A stretch of 64,000 nucleotides of DNA, taken from positions 22,014,924 through 22,078,923 of the forward strand of contig CM056385.1 of assembly GCA_029718625.1 (NCBI GenBank), in the 5' to 3' direction. Every line of letters starts with the position of its first letter. Within the stretch, counting starts at the first letter, position 1. Below the pieces are notes generated by a model that was given only the letters and a program-made list of their open reading frames with translations, was not told the DNA's origin and searched no databases. This stretch comes from Synaphobranchus kaupii (lineage: Eukaryota > Chordata > Actinopteri > Anguilliformes > Synaphobranchidae). Below are positions 30,320 through 40,019 of this stretch, one piece after another. The position numbers were made by a program, and so were the translations under genes.

Positions 30320-33300
30320 GTAGGACTCGTCGTATTGAGTAAGCACACATCTCCAAAACATTGTCATTTCAAAACAATGTCCTTCTCAAGACTAGCAATG
30401 TGTGGGCACTTTGGTGCCTGAGGCCGACGCACTGATGGCCCTCTAGACAGGATTGGCTGCACCCGATGAGCCTAAGGTGTTGAATTTATTTTACAGGTAA
30501 ACCAGCCGACGATGACATTAAGTTGGGCACCTTGAAGCTGAAGCCAAACACCAAGATTATGATGATGGGAAGCAGGGAGGAAAGTCTGGTGGGTATCTAC
30601 CTTTATGGCTTCAGCCTGTGGCATTACATCACATGACGCTGCATTACACATCTTCGCTAGAATCGGATTGCTATTCATTTATTTGTGCTTCAATTCCCCC
30701 CTCATTTTGATGCTACTGGTCCTGAATAGCTGTGTATTTAAAAGGACAAAGCTGACTTACCTGCCCTGTGTGCGTTGCAGGAAGATGTTTTGGCCCCTCC
30801 CCCTGAAAATGATGATGTCATCAATGATTTTGACATCGAAGAAGAGGTTATAGAGGTAGAAAACAGGTCAGTATTTGTTTAAATAGCATTATTATTAAGG
30901 AACTTTTCTGGCCAGATGAAGGAGAAAAAAAAAACAGAATCCATAGACATGTCCCAGTCCTAGGTTTTACAGCCTGCTAGAATTCTAGAATAACCGAGAC
31001 TCCAATCCAGAGTTTAGCTTGTAAAAACCTTTTCAGCCATGCAGTAACTAATCAAAAATGTGTGCATTTGTGTACACGTGTTTGTGTGAAGGGAGGAGAA
31101 CTTGGCAAAGATTGCCAGACGTGTAAAAGGATTACAAAGTGGAAGAGTTGAACCCCCCAAGGGAAGGAAAAAGGCTTCTGGTGTTGGATGTGGACTACAC
31201 ATTGTTTGGTAAGTACCTGGGAAATGGAGGACAACTGCTTTTAAGATTAATTTATTGACTTGTATTTATTATATATTTCCTGTTTTTTACTGAATTTCCA
31301 ATGGCATTTCTCCCTAGTTTCACACCGTAGCAAATAATGGTTTCAGTATTATACATATAAGTGATGACTGCCATTCTCCACCACACCGCCAGACAAACAC
31401 CATCTACTTCTTTTGTTTGGTATAATGGAACAGCACTTCTCATATTTCTCATATTTGAATGACATGCCGGAGGAAATCACCTCTATCTATTTGAACATGC
31501 ACCTTCACATTCCACCACAAAAAAAAATTCCATTTGGCAAATCTGTCCGTCATTCCCTGACAATGCAAATAAGGTAGACAGCATTGCGGAGCAATATGCC
31601 ACCATCATTTATCATTTACAATGTCCTATTTGCAAATTAGGAGGAAATTCTCATTTATCCACGGTCCAGTTAGTCAACAATGACTTTTGTCAGCTTATAG
31701 CTTCTGGTGTCCTTGTTGAATAATTTCCCCCGAAAGTAATATTGTCAATCCATCATGCAACACCTTTGGGTCACTGAGAGGATCAAATCTGTGTCCTCCA
31801 TTTGCAAGTTAAAGTTGTATAAAGCTATCTAAAATGTAGTATACATGAAGTGTTGTCATGTACATAAGTCCATCATATCATGTTGCATAAGTTGGCAATT
31901 GTAAACGTGCTTGTTCTCTCTCTGACCAAAACTGAAGTAAGAATAGCCATAGGGGAAATGAATATAGTCATTCTGTGATGTGCATTTTTGTTGTTTTTAG
32001 ATCACAAGTCATGTGCAGAGACGGGGCAGGAGCTGATGAGGCCATTCCTGCATGAGTTCCTTACAAACTGCGTACGAGGACTACGACATCGTTATCTGGT
32101 GTACGTGTCACACGGGTTGCGGGGAAAAACGCTGGCAGCGGTTCTGTCACGATGTCGTGCTTGAGCGCCTTTGTGTCTTCTGCCATTTGAAATCAAACGC
32201 AGTTGTGCTTTGTGTTCACCAGTTTAGAGTCTAATTGTCAGACATGCCTGTTTTTCTTTCTTCTCCCCCCCCCCCCCCCCCCCCCCCTTCAATAGCTGCC
32301 ACAAGCATGAAGTGGATCGATGCTAAAATGAAAGTAAGTTCTTCTCCGGGGGCAGGTATTCTTTACCTTAAGAGTTACCTACAGTCAAAGAGAGGGATCT
32401 TTCATTCAGCTGTTTTCTGTTGCTTACTTGACAGATTGTAACCCGTTGCCCGCACAATAACTTTCTAAATTGGCGGCTCTATGGCAGAAAGAGAGTACAC
32501 ACCTGCCAACAAAGGCAACGCGGTATTTTTACAGTGATCCTTGGTAACCAGGGGTAGGTAACCCTGGTCCTGAAGTGTCGGTGACGTTTCTGGTTTTTGT
32601 TCCATCTGAGCTTGATCAATGGAGTTTTTATGGATGATTAAAAGTCTGAGCCTGAATGTTCTGAATGGTGTAACGCTGACTGCCTCCAGTACTTGGTCGC
32701 CTGCATTCAGTAAACCTAATTCATTAAAATTAATCCAGTTAATGTAGTTATAGCTTTGGATGGAGCAAAAACCAGGACCACTCTGGCACTCCAGGACCAG
32801 GGTTACCGATAGCTGTTTCTAAGAGAGGCTGTGCAAACCATGTGTGTCAGTACCAACCACCTCATTTGGTAGAAAAGTCAAACTTTTTCGTTTCTCACCG
32901 CCCAGCTGCATGCTCCCTTTTTGCTCAAGGCCTGTAGGAGCTGAAGATCTCGGCCCGTGATCTCGGTTACTCAGTCAGACCTTATCGCATGGAAGATAAT
33001 CCTGCAATCCTGTATATGGAAATAATGCATCATTCTATGTAACCTGTAAAATAAAGGTGGTAAATAATGTGGATAAAAACATGTTGACCCTTCAATCCCT
33101 CCGGTTTTTAGGTCATGTGCTCTGTGACTTGTCCCTTGATGGCCTCAGGTATAACCGCTCTCTCTGGTGTCACAGGAGCTGGGAGTGACCGACAACCCCA
33201 ACTACAAGATCACCTTCATGCTGGACAGCGCGGCCATGATCACTGTGCACACTCCAAAGAGGGGGTGTGGTGGAGGTCTGTTCGTCCACATCCCCCCCAC

Positions 33301-34739
33301 CTTCAAATGGCCTATACAGTCACAATTGCACTTACCGTAATCGATGTTGTTAATTGTCAGGTGAAACCACTGGGAGTAATATGGGGCAAGTACGGGCGAG
33401 TTCTACAACAAGAAGAACACCGTTATGTTCGACGACATCGGCAGAAACTTCCTCATGAACCCCCAGAATGGGTTGAAGGTAGGCGCTGGCAGTCCCATCA
33501 AAACGTGCCCAGTTGCGGCCGACGGAGGTCCATTGCGACCTGCCTGTGAAATCCCTATGAAACGTTTTCCCGCATACTGTGCACGTCTCTGGATCAGGCT
33601 GCTTGTACCCTTTAGAATTGTGTGCCCATATGTTTTTACCTGGTTGGAATAGTAATTCACAATCACAGTTCATTACAGGTGACCAAGCCTCTTTTTTTGA
33701 TTATTATTTTTTTTAAACGTAGATCCGTCCATTCATGAAAGCACACTTAAAACCCGCGAAAAAGACAAGGAGCTCTTCAAAACTCTCTCAGTATCTGAAG
33801 GAAATTGCCAAGCTGGAAGACTTTTCAGGGCTCAACCCACAAACACTGGGAAAGGTACGTGTGGGTTTACAGTTTAATCTGTTTTATGAGAAATGTTTTA
33901 TGTGTTTAATGAAAAGGCATTGAGCATAGTTATTTTATCAATACAGTTGCTGAATTCTTTGCACGTCTTTTAAAAAATTTAAAAATAAATAAATAAAATA
34001 AAATAAAATTTTAATACAAAATTTGCCATCTCCAATCCCACCCGAATTTGGAATGTCCAATTTGTGACTATATAGAAGCATGCTCATATACGCCCTTGCT
34101 GTCACCTCGGGAGAGTGAAGGCACTCGGGGTTCACCCCTGAAACATGCGGCGTCAGCTAGCTGCTTCTTTTACACACCGCAACCACAAGCCGCACACGCG
34201 CAAAGCGATGGCGGAGGAAACCCATGAGCACGCGTACGCAGAGAGCAAGCCGCGGGCGCCCGGACGGCCAACAGGGGTCGCTACACTGCTATCCCGACCG
34301 ACTGAATCCCTCCCTTATATCCCTTGGACGACGCAAAGCCACTGGCGCGGGCCGGATTCGATCCGGGACCACGGTGCTCACTTGGTTTAACCGAGTGTGC
34401 TAACCAGCAGTGCCATCTTCTTCTATATACAATATGTCCTACATTTAGTATTTTATGCCAAGAGTTAATTGCTCATTAATATTAATAGCCTCCTCGGGAT
34501 CCTGGTTCCTAATTTATTTGTAAACCTCTGGTGATATTAAAGGTGCAAACGAGGAGAGTGAAGGAATTCGCTCTCTACTGACCATAACCGTCTGAACCCG
34601 AATGGTTCAGCCGGTTATGTATCAATATGAGCACGTACTTTTTGTAGGCGTTCGTTCCCGTTGCAAAGTTTCCTTTCATTGTCATGGGTTTGGTTCCGTG
34701 TCCCCTCACAGGTACCTGTCCAAGAAGCAGAGCCAGTAG
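30166..34739 (+). CDS. ublcp1: ublcp1, ubiquitin-like domain-containing CTD phosphatase 1
   Basis: This is a nuclear phosphatase that, as known for the family, binds the proteasome Rpn1 subunit through its N-terminal UBL and dephosphorylates 26S components with a HAD/FCP-type domain. Coding exons: 30166-30319, 30497-30588, 30781-30866, 31092-31208, 32001-32100, 32296-32333, 33176-33275, 33361-33478, 33723-33854 and 34712-34739, all GT/AG bordered. It begins [20 protein letters not shown] (UBL). The acidic linker reads [17 protein letters not shown], the DxDxT nucleophile motif is LDVDYTLFD (about 31180-31208 into the next exon), and later blocks include [36 protein letters not shown] and the terminal YLSKKQSQ. 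The exons sum to 965 nt: stop codon, 318 codons and 8 surplus bases. Eight single-base insertions break the frame between 31129 and 33838 (see finding); the first three exons are clean. Identity is certain; whether the frame is truly broken is not. Confidence 0.95.
30497..30588 (+). CDS. ublcp1: ublcp1 second coding exon
   Basis: It encodes [20 protein letters not shown] and [10 protein letters not shown], the end of the UBL. The acceptor is TTTTACAG and the donor CTG|GTGGGT. Confidence 0.95.
30781..30866 (+). CDS. ublcp1: ublcp1 third coding exon (acidic linker)
   Basis: It encodes [20 protein letters not shown] and onward. The acceptor is GTTGCAG and the donor AACAG|GTCAGT. Confidence 0.94.
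31092..31208 (+). CDS. ublcp1: ublcp1 fourth coding exon, one surplus base
   Basis: It encodes [12 protein letters not shown], then after a surplus G at about 31129-31130 the family sequence resumes in the next frame ([21 protein letters not shown]). The donor is TTTG|GTAAGT. Confidence 0.92.
32001..32100 (+). CDS. ublcp1: ublcp1 fifth coding exon, one surplus base
   Basis: It encodes [20 protein letters not shown], then [10 protein letters not shown] in the next frame. A surplus A sits in the AAA run at 32065-32067. The acceptor is TTTTTAG and the donor TGGT|GTACGT. Confidence 0.9.
32296..32333 (+). CDS. ublcp1: ublcp1 sixth coding exon (38 nt)
   Basis: It encodes [13 protein letters not shown] across the junction. 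The acceptor AATAG is preceded by a C-homopolymer of about 24 bp (32264-32287). The donor is AAA|GTAAGT. Confidence 0.92.
32549..32825. mobile_element. MITE-like inverted repeat in the ublcp1 intron
   Basis: The left end AGGTAACCCTGGTCCTGAAG is inverse to the right end CTCCAGGACCAGGGTTACCG. Inner blocks TTTCTGGTTTTTGTTCCATC and GATGGAGCAAAAACCAGGA also pair. It has no coding capacity. Confidence 0.8.
33176..33275 (+). CDS. ublcp1: ublcp1 seventh coding exon, one surplus base
   Basis: It encodes [30 protein letters not shown], then VVE in the next frame. A surplus G sits in the G-run at 33261-33265. The donor is GAG|GTCTGT. Confidence 0.9.
33361..33478 (+). CDS. ublcp1: ublcp1 eighth coding exon, one surplus base
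   Basis: It encodes [12 protein letters not shown], then [20 protein letters not shown] in the next frame. A surplus C lies at about 33397 (GGGCGAG). The donor is AAG|GTAGGC. Confidence 0.9.
33723..33854 (+). CDS. ublcp1: ublcp1 ninth coding exon, four surplus bases
   Basis: It encodes IRPFMKAHL, then [25 protein letters not shown] and KHWER across frames. Surplus bases are in the A and C runs at 33749-33755, the A-run at 33779-33782 and the C-run at 33835-33837. The acceptor is AACGTAG and the donor AAAG|GTACGT. Confidence 0.88.
33965..34425 (-). mobile_element. tRNA-derived SINE in the last ublcp1 intron
   Basis: Read on minus, it starts ATGGCACTGCTGGTTAGCAC (A-box-like) and has a B-box-like GGATCGAATCC about 50 bp on. 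It ends in an A/T-rich tail (TTTTATTTTATTTATTTATT on this strand). Its GC-rich body contrasts with the flanks. Confidence 0.65.
34712..34739 (+). CDS. ublcp1: ublcp1 last coding exon with stop
   Basis: The acceptor is CCTCACAG. It encodes YLSKKQSQ followed by TAG at 34737-34739, matching the family C terminus. Confidence 0.92.
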
Positions 34740-37620
34740 TGCGCCCCCAACTGGACCATGAGTGTGTGCGCGCGCGGTACCTCCTTCATCAAGCGGTAGT
34801 GCTGGACGCTCAAGCCGAGACCAGGCACACGTGACTGGCTGAGCCCCCCACCCCCCCCCCCCCCCCCCCCCCCCACCTCCCGGTTGAGTACGTCCTATAA
34901 TTTGATATGAGTTTACATCGCCGAGGCGTGAACTTCGCCCTCTGCCTCTGACCCGCGCATGCATACACACACTCGCAGCACGGCATCGGCACGTGAGGGT
35001 TTCTGACCGTTACGATTGGGTCCGGCCCAGCCCCTCTCCACTTTCCAGAAGGTTCCCTCCGTCACCTGTCCAGCGTAGCCTCTGTTAATCGCTCCACCGC
35101 CTTCCACACAGGAGAAGCGCTCCTTCTGTCACCTCAGTATTCCAGAATTTTCTATCTGTCCGCTTTGAAATTGGCCGTCGCTTCAATTCAAAATCGCTTG
35201 TCAAACCGTCTCATTAACACACAGGAATTAAAATGATGGATATGGTGCACTGTAGTTTGCTGTACATGTAATTTCTTTAAAAATGCCTGTATTGCTGGTG
35301 GACTGACCTTGGTTTTGGAGGGGTGACGGAACTGCCCGTGTGCTGCTTTGAACAACAGGAGTGGGGTTCAGAGACCCTTTTTGAGAGTTAGGAGAGTAGT
35401 GTTGTTTAAATGTGTGAACATCAAACCAAATACCTTGGTCAAAGTTTATTCAAAGTAGACGCGTTTCTAATGAAAAGCCTCTGTGAAGCATTTACAAAGC
35501 CTTCATTGCCACAGCACAACATCTTTATGACTGTATTTGGCAAATCTTTGGGAATTGAAAGATCACAAGATTGACCCCAAGGGATGCATGCATTGTGTCA
35601 CATTTCGGAATAGCAGTTTGTGTAACGGTGTTCACTTCGTCCTTCATAAAGCATTGCGTTGTGTTTAATCGGTTATTCATAAAGATGTTATATCCCCTTA
35701 AAGTTTTTACATATACTTGACAAAGGCTTAAGGAATATATACTTTGAATAAATTGAGACCAGTACCTTTTGTCTTGTTTTTCCCCCCTCCCTCCATTTCT
35801 GGTTCTGAGATTGTGTTAGCTGAAGTGTTCCTAAGTTATTGTCATTTCCAGAGCGGTTATAAACTGACCTGATAATAGTGCTTTCTTCTTTTTGAATTGT
35901 GTAGCTGAAAGATGGTAGAACGTTCCTACCATTGATGGACGCCGTGTAAGATTGTTCATGACAGTTTTATATTTTGTGGCTCTGCATCGTCGTAAGACAA
36001 ACCAGCTAATTGGTTTGTGAGGTAATTTTTGCTTTTGGAGGAAATTTGTGCTTTGTTGAAACTGAAATTGTAATGTGTTTTGTAAGAACTTTTTTTTTTT
36101 TTACTTTACACTAAATGCGTTCTTTTAAAGAATTGGGGGAGGAAAGCAGGATGTTTGATTTTGTTTTAATGTTTTTTTTTGTTTTGTTTGTTTTGTCACA
36201 ACATCGGTATGCAACATGCTGCAAGATCATACAAATTGTGGGTAAAGTTCTCAGGATGGTTTGTTGTTCGCTTAAGACAGCAAGAAGATATGCCCCTTCT
36301 TGAGTTTTATCGTTTAATTGTTTAAATAAATGAATTAAATAAATAAAAACTGCAGCTAGGTTAAAAAAAAAAAAACTACAACCGACTTAATTTCCTGCTA
36401 GACCGGAGTGGAGTAATATCATTGAAAGTAGAAAACACTGTGTGCTTGTTGAGTACAACTCTGTTTACAGACTGTGTGCTAACAGACCCCTGCTCCCATT
36501 GTGTGAGAGGCCACCACCCGTGCTGAATGGATGCCATATTTGATGGGTGGTCGGATGAATTTGCGTAATTTCTCACAGGTTTCACAGTGGCACATGGATC
36601 AAAATACACATCTGAGAGCTACTGTCAAAACTGCAGGGCAGGTGTGTCCAATCTTATCGAAAAGGGTTGATGTGGGTGCAGGTTCTTGTTTTAAACCCAG
36701 CACTACAACCTTAACGTAGAACCAGGTGTCTTAGCGCTGGGCTAAAAGAACAGCTTGCACCCACACCAGCCCTTTTCGATGAGATTTGGCAGCACTGTTT
36801 TTTGGGGAATAGCGATTCCCTAATAATTACAGACTGGGTAACTGCATTGTGTAGTAGGCATCTAGTCCCATATTCCAGCTGAGTGCACTGCCTCATTACT
36901 GTCCTGATCACATGCACTTATCAAATGGTTGACTGAAGTTAGCGAGCTGTTTTATGCTCAGAGGAATCCAGAGGAAAATGCGTACTATTAAATAATAAAA
37001 CGCTCTGCTTGTAATTTGCTTAAGATGCCCAGTCATATTTTTTTTTTTCATCACGTCCCCAAGTAACACCCGGTTCACTGAAACAAGCAAACTAAACAAA
37101 TGTACGTATTGTGTACTTATGTTTTGGTGTTTGGTCATCCTCTCATACGTTTGGTGTGGACCGATGCCAGCGGGTCTCCGTTTACCGGGAGCTACGGCCA
37201 TGTCCAGAGAGCGACCCCCGCTCGGAAGTCTCGGAGCCTTCCATTCGCTCGGTGGCGCAAAGCTGTTCTCTGGGTGCGGGCAAAAACGTGCACGTTCCGG
37301 ACATCGCCTGAACTGAAGCATCTGTAAGACCGCACTCCTGCTTTGTCGAATATCAAGGTGGCATTCGGTGATGGGACTGGTTTGCTTTTCAGCTTGTCGT
37401 GCTCTAAAGAGACTACCAAAGTTTGCCACATACTGACTTAATGTAAAAATGTGCTATTTACGTCCTGTCCACAGCCCCCCGCCCTCCGCCCCGTGTCCAT
37501 TTTGAAAGATTGTCCTCCTGTTACATCAGTCCATACCGACATGAACACGTGTACATATGCCACCTACCGGGGCATGTCTTGACTGTAAATAAAACAAAAA
37601 ATAACAATCTTTTTACACAG
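34740..37620 (+). other. ublcp1: ublcp1 3' UTR and downstream flank
   Basis: A C-homopolymer lies at 34848-34874. AATAAA-type signals occur near 36323-36345 and at 37587-37592 (GTAAATAAAACAAAA). The latter follows T/C-rich UTR-like sequence and is a plausible polyadenylation signal, but the true 3' end cannot be fixed from sequence alone. Confidence 0.35.
36640..36797. mobile_element. MITE, GTGTCCAATCTTATC family
   Basis: GTGTCCAATCTTATCGAAAA and GGGTTGATGTGGGTGCAGG at the left pair with GCACCCACACCAGCCCTTTT and CGATGAGATTTGG at the right, making a complete short element of about 155 bp. Confidence 0.8.
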
Positions 37621-38067
37621 TCTGTCTGCGTGTTTCTTTTAAAAGCTGTGATAATCGTTGGAGATGTGTGATTGGTGAGAGTACGTCTTAACTGTTCTCA
37701 ATAGGCAGAAAGCAGTCACCTTAATGAATTATTATAGATGAAATATGTTTTTGCAGTGTTTGAACCATACTAAATAATGGCCACAATTATGGGTTTGCTA
37801 GTAAAGAGATACGGGACTAATCTTGAGCAGTTTTTTCTGTATTAAATGTGTCCCTCAAATCAATATACACCCACTGATTGAAGTGCCATTCATTTGATTT
37901 GTTGACAAATGAAATCAATTCAGAATCATGAGGTCGTACACGTCGGATTCCGTCACTGTTTTATTCACCCGAACAACAAAGTGAATTACTATCTAGGTTA
38001 ATTGCCATTTTGTTTCCATAATTTATTTAAACACAACTTTACAGAGGTCACGGACAAATGGTTTATG

Positions 38068-38817
38068 AAGTAGATCAGTGGTTCTCAACCCTGGTCCTGG
38101 GGACCCCCTGTGTATGTTGGTTTTCGTTCCAACCACAATTACAATACTTGAATTTTAACAAGCTGTTAATTTTTCTTAATTAGGTGTTTTTAATGTTTAG
38201 AGGGATTATTTACATTCTTAAGCCACATTATGTTAGTAATAGCTATGCATGCCATGAAGAATAAAAGTCCAATATTCACATTGTGCTGTATTGTAAACAA
38301 TTAAAAGGAGGTAAAAAATGTTTTAACTGATCAAATTAAAGACTGAGGTGAATCAATTGGCTCATAATTGGTGAAATTGTGGACACATGGCCACTAAAAC
38401 TAACCGTTTGGTAAATAATGAAGAATTAAAAGACAAAGCAAATGATAACGAGCCAAACCTGCATTGTGTTAACAAGTTTAAGGAAAAAAATTATGAAGGA
38501 ACTTAAACTTGTGTTCAATTACCTAATTAGGAGCCTATTCACCTGAGTTCTTACCTCTTCTTTGTAATTGTTTGCAATATAACACAATAAGCATAACGAA
38601 CATGGGATTTTCTTTTTTCAAAGCATGCATAGCTATTGCTAACATAATGTGGCTTAAGAGAGTAAAGAGTTTAAAGTGTTCTATCTATACAATAAAAACA
38701 CCTAATTAAGAAAAAATAACAGCTTGTTAAAATTCTGGTATTGCAATTGTGGTTGGAAGGAAAACCAGCATACACAGGGGGTCCCCAGGACCAGGGTTGA
38801 GAACCACTGAAGTAGAT
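38068..38817. mobile_element. hAT-type foldback element with 8-bp target duplication
   Basis: The element spans 38076-38809, flanked by AAGTAGAT on both sides (38068-38075 and 38810-38817). Its ends CAGTGGTTCTCAACCCTGGT and its inverse are classic hAT-type termini. Inverted similarity continues far inward: TGTTGGTTTTCGTTCCAACC, AAGCTGTTAATTTTTCTTAA and AGCCACATTATGTTAGTAAT with their inverses. The 734 bp are therefore nearly one palindrome. There is no transposase. Confidence 0.95.
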
Positions 38818-38889
38818 GACGGAGATTCCTGAGAATTTCATGCTTTAACGGTTATGTAAGTCTTCAATAAACCATAAGACCATGTAGCT

Positions 38890-39006
38890 TATTATTGCAT
38901 AGTATCTGCTTCACCTCTTAAATACAGGCTAATGGGATAAATTAATACATAAAGGTGATATCTGCTTCACCTCTTAAATATAGGCTAATGGAATAAATTA
39001 ATACAT
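38890..39006. repeat. 54-bp tandem duplication
   Basis: ATCTGCTTCACCTCTTAAAT followed by AGGCTAATGG and AATTAATACATAA occurs twice in a row. Confidence 0.85.
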
Positions 39007-39188
39007 AATGATGAGAGCAGGGCAGGGCAGGGCAGGGCAGTGTAGGCCAGACTGACATCAGTAATGCAGAGAATAATACTTCTTTCTGTCTTCGCTTGTT
39101 ATTCCCTGTTGGCAAAAGGAAATTACTTGTCAGTAATACTGCACACACCGCTCTTTTCTTACACACTATACATGCTGTGTATGTACAG

Positions 39189-39218
39189 TATGTGTGTGTG
39201 TGTGTGTGTGTGTGTGTA
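39189..39218. repeat. (GT)n microsatellite
   Basis: About 15 GT units downstream of il12b. Confidence 0.9.
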
Positions 39219-39899
39219 CGCACACCCATTGTGCAGTTTTTACACACCATACTGATTATTGTGCTTTGTCAGCCAGAACTATAACAATGTTTAGTATAAA
39301 TGCAACCCCAGCTTACCTCTTGTCATGTGTTTATTTCATTCTCTTCACCCTGTCACACAATTAAAATATCAGGATTAGGCTATGTGCTTAAAAACATGAC
39401 ACGTGAAGCCGAAGCCTACGTTCGATTTCGTGCGACGTGGTTTGCTGGAAAACGACGGATTCACAAATGATTAAATAATGAAATTGCCTTTTCCATAATC
39501 AGACTTTTGATCCGTGAAGAGAGGAACTTCAGTGTGTACATATTCAGCCTGAGCCCTTGTGTTTTTGCAGCCTGACTCTCAGCTCTAGGTGCAAATCGCA
39601 GTATTGCTGATTCTCTTAATATAGAAAAAGCTCCAGCATACAGTTTCTAGCAAAATCGTTTTTTTTTATTGTCACGTTGAACATTGCCACGTAGCACTTT
39701 TTTTTCAATTTGGCAATAAAACGGTACATTTTGCCAGATGCACAGTGTGCGGGGGGATTTTAATCTGCATTGAAGTATTTATCCTCAAGCACCAGTGGGT
39801 GAATTTGCCAGGTTTGCAAATATGTTGACCTTTAGAGTTTAGAGTTTAATACAAAAGAGCGAAAAAGAAAGAAAAAGAACGGGGTCCGAAAGTGGGGAC

Positions 39900-40019
39900 T
39901 CACTCGTAGTGGTTCCAGTCGCTCCAGCTGGAATTGCACAGTTTGTCCTGGGCGCGGACGCAGAGGCGGAATTCTCTCTTGTTGTCGACCGAGAATGTCC
40001 GGTTCCGCGTGAAACTCTC
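39900..40019 (-). CDS. il12b: il12b last coding exon
   Basis: It encodes ESFTRNRTFSVDNKREFRLC through SSWSDWNHYE and then TGA at 39902-39900. The stop is embedded in GAGTGAGT, which also looks like a splice donor. Confidence 0.88.
   Translation of the reverse strand, partial: ESFTRNRTFSVDNKREFRLCVRAQDKLCNSSWSDWNHYE

Noticed and set aside
31092..33854. Programmed ribosomal frameshifting in ublcp1
   Set aside because: Eight separate shifts without slippery-site/pseudoknot structure are implausible; consensus errors or true decay explain the data better.
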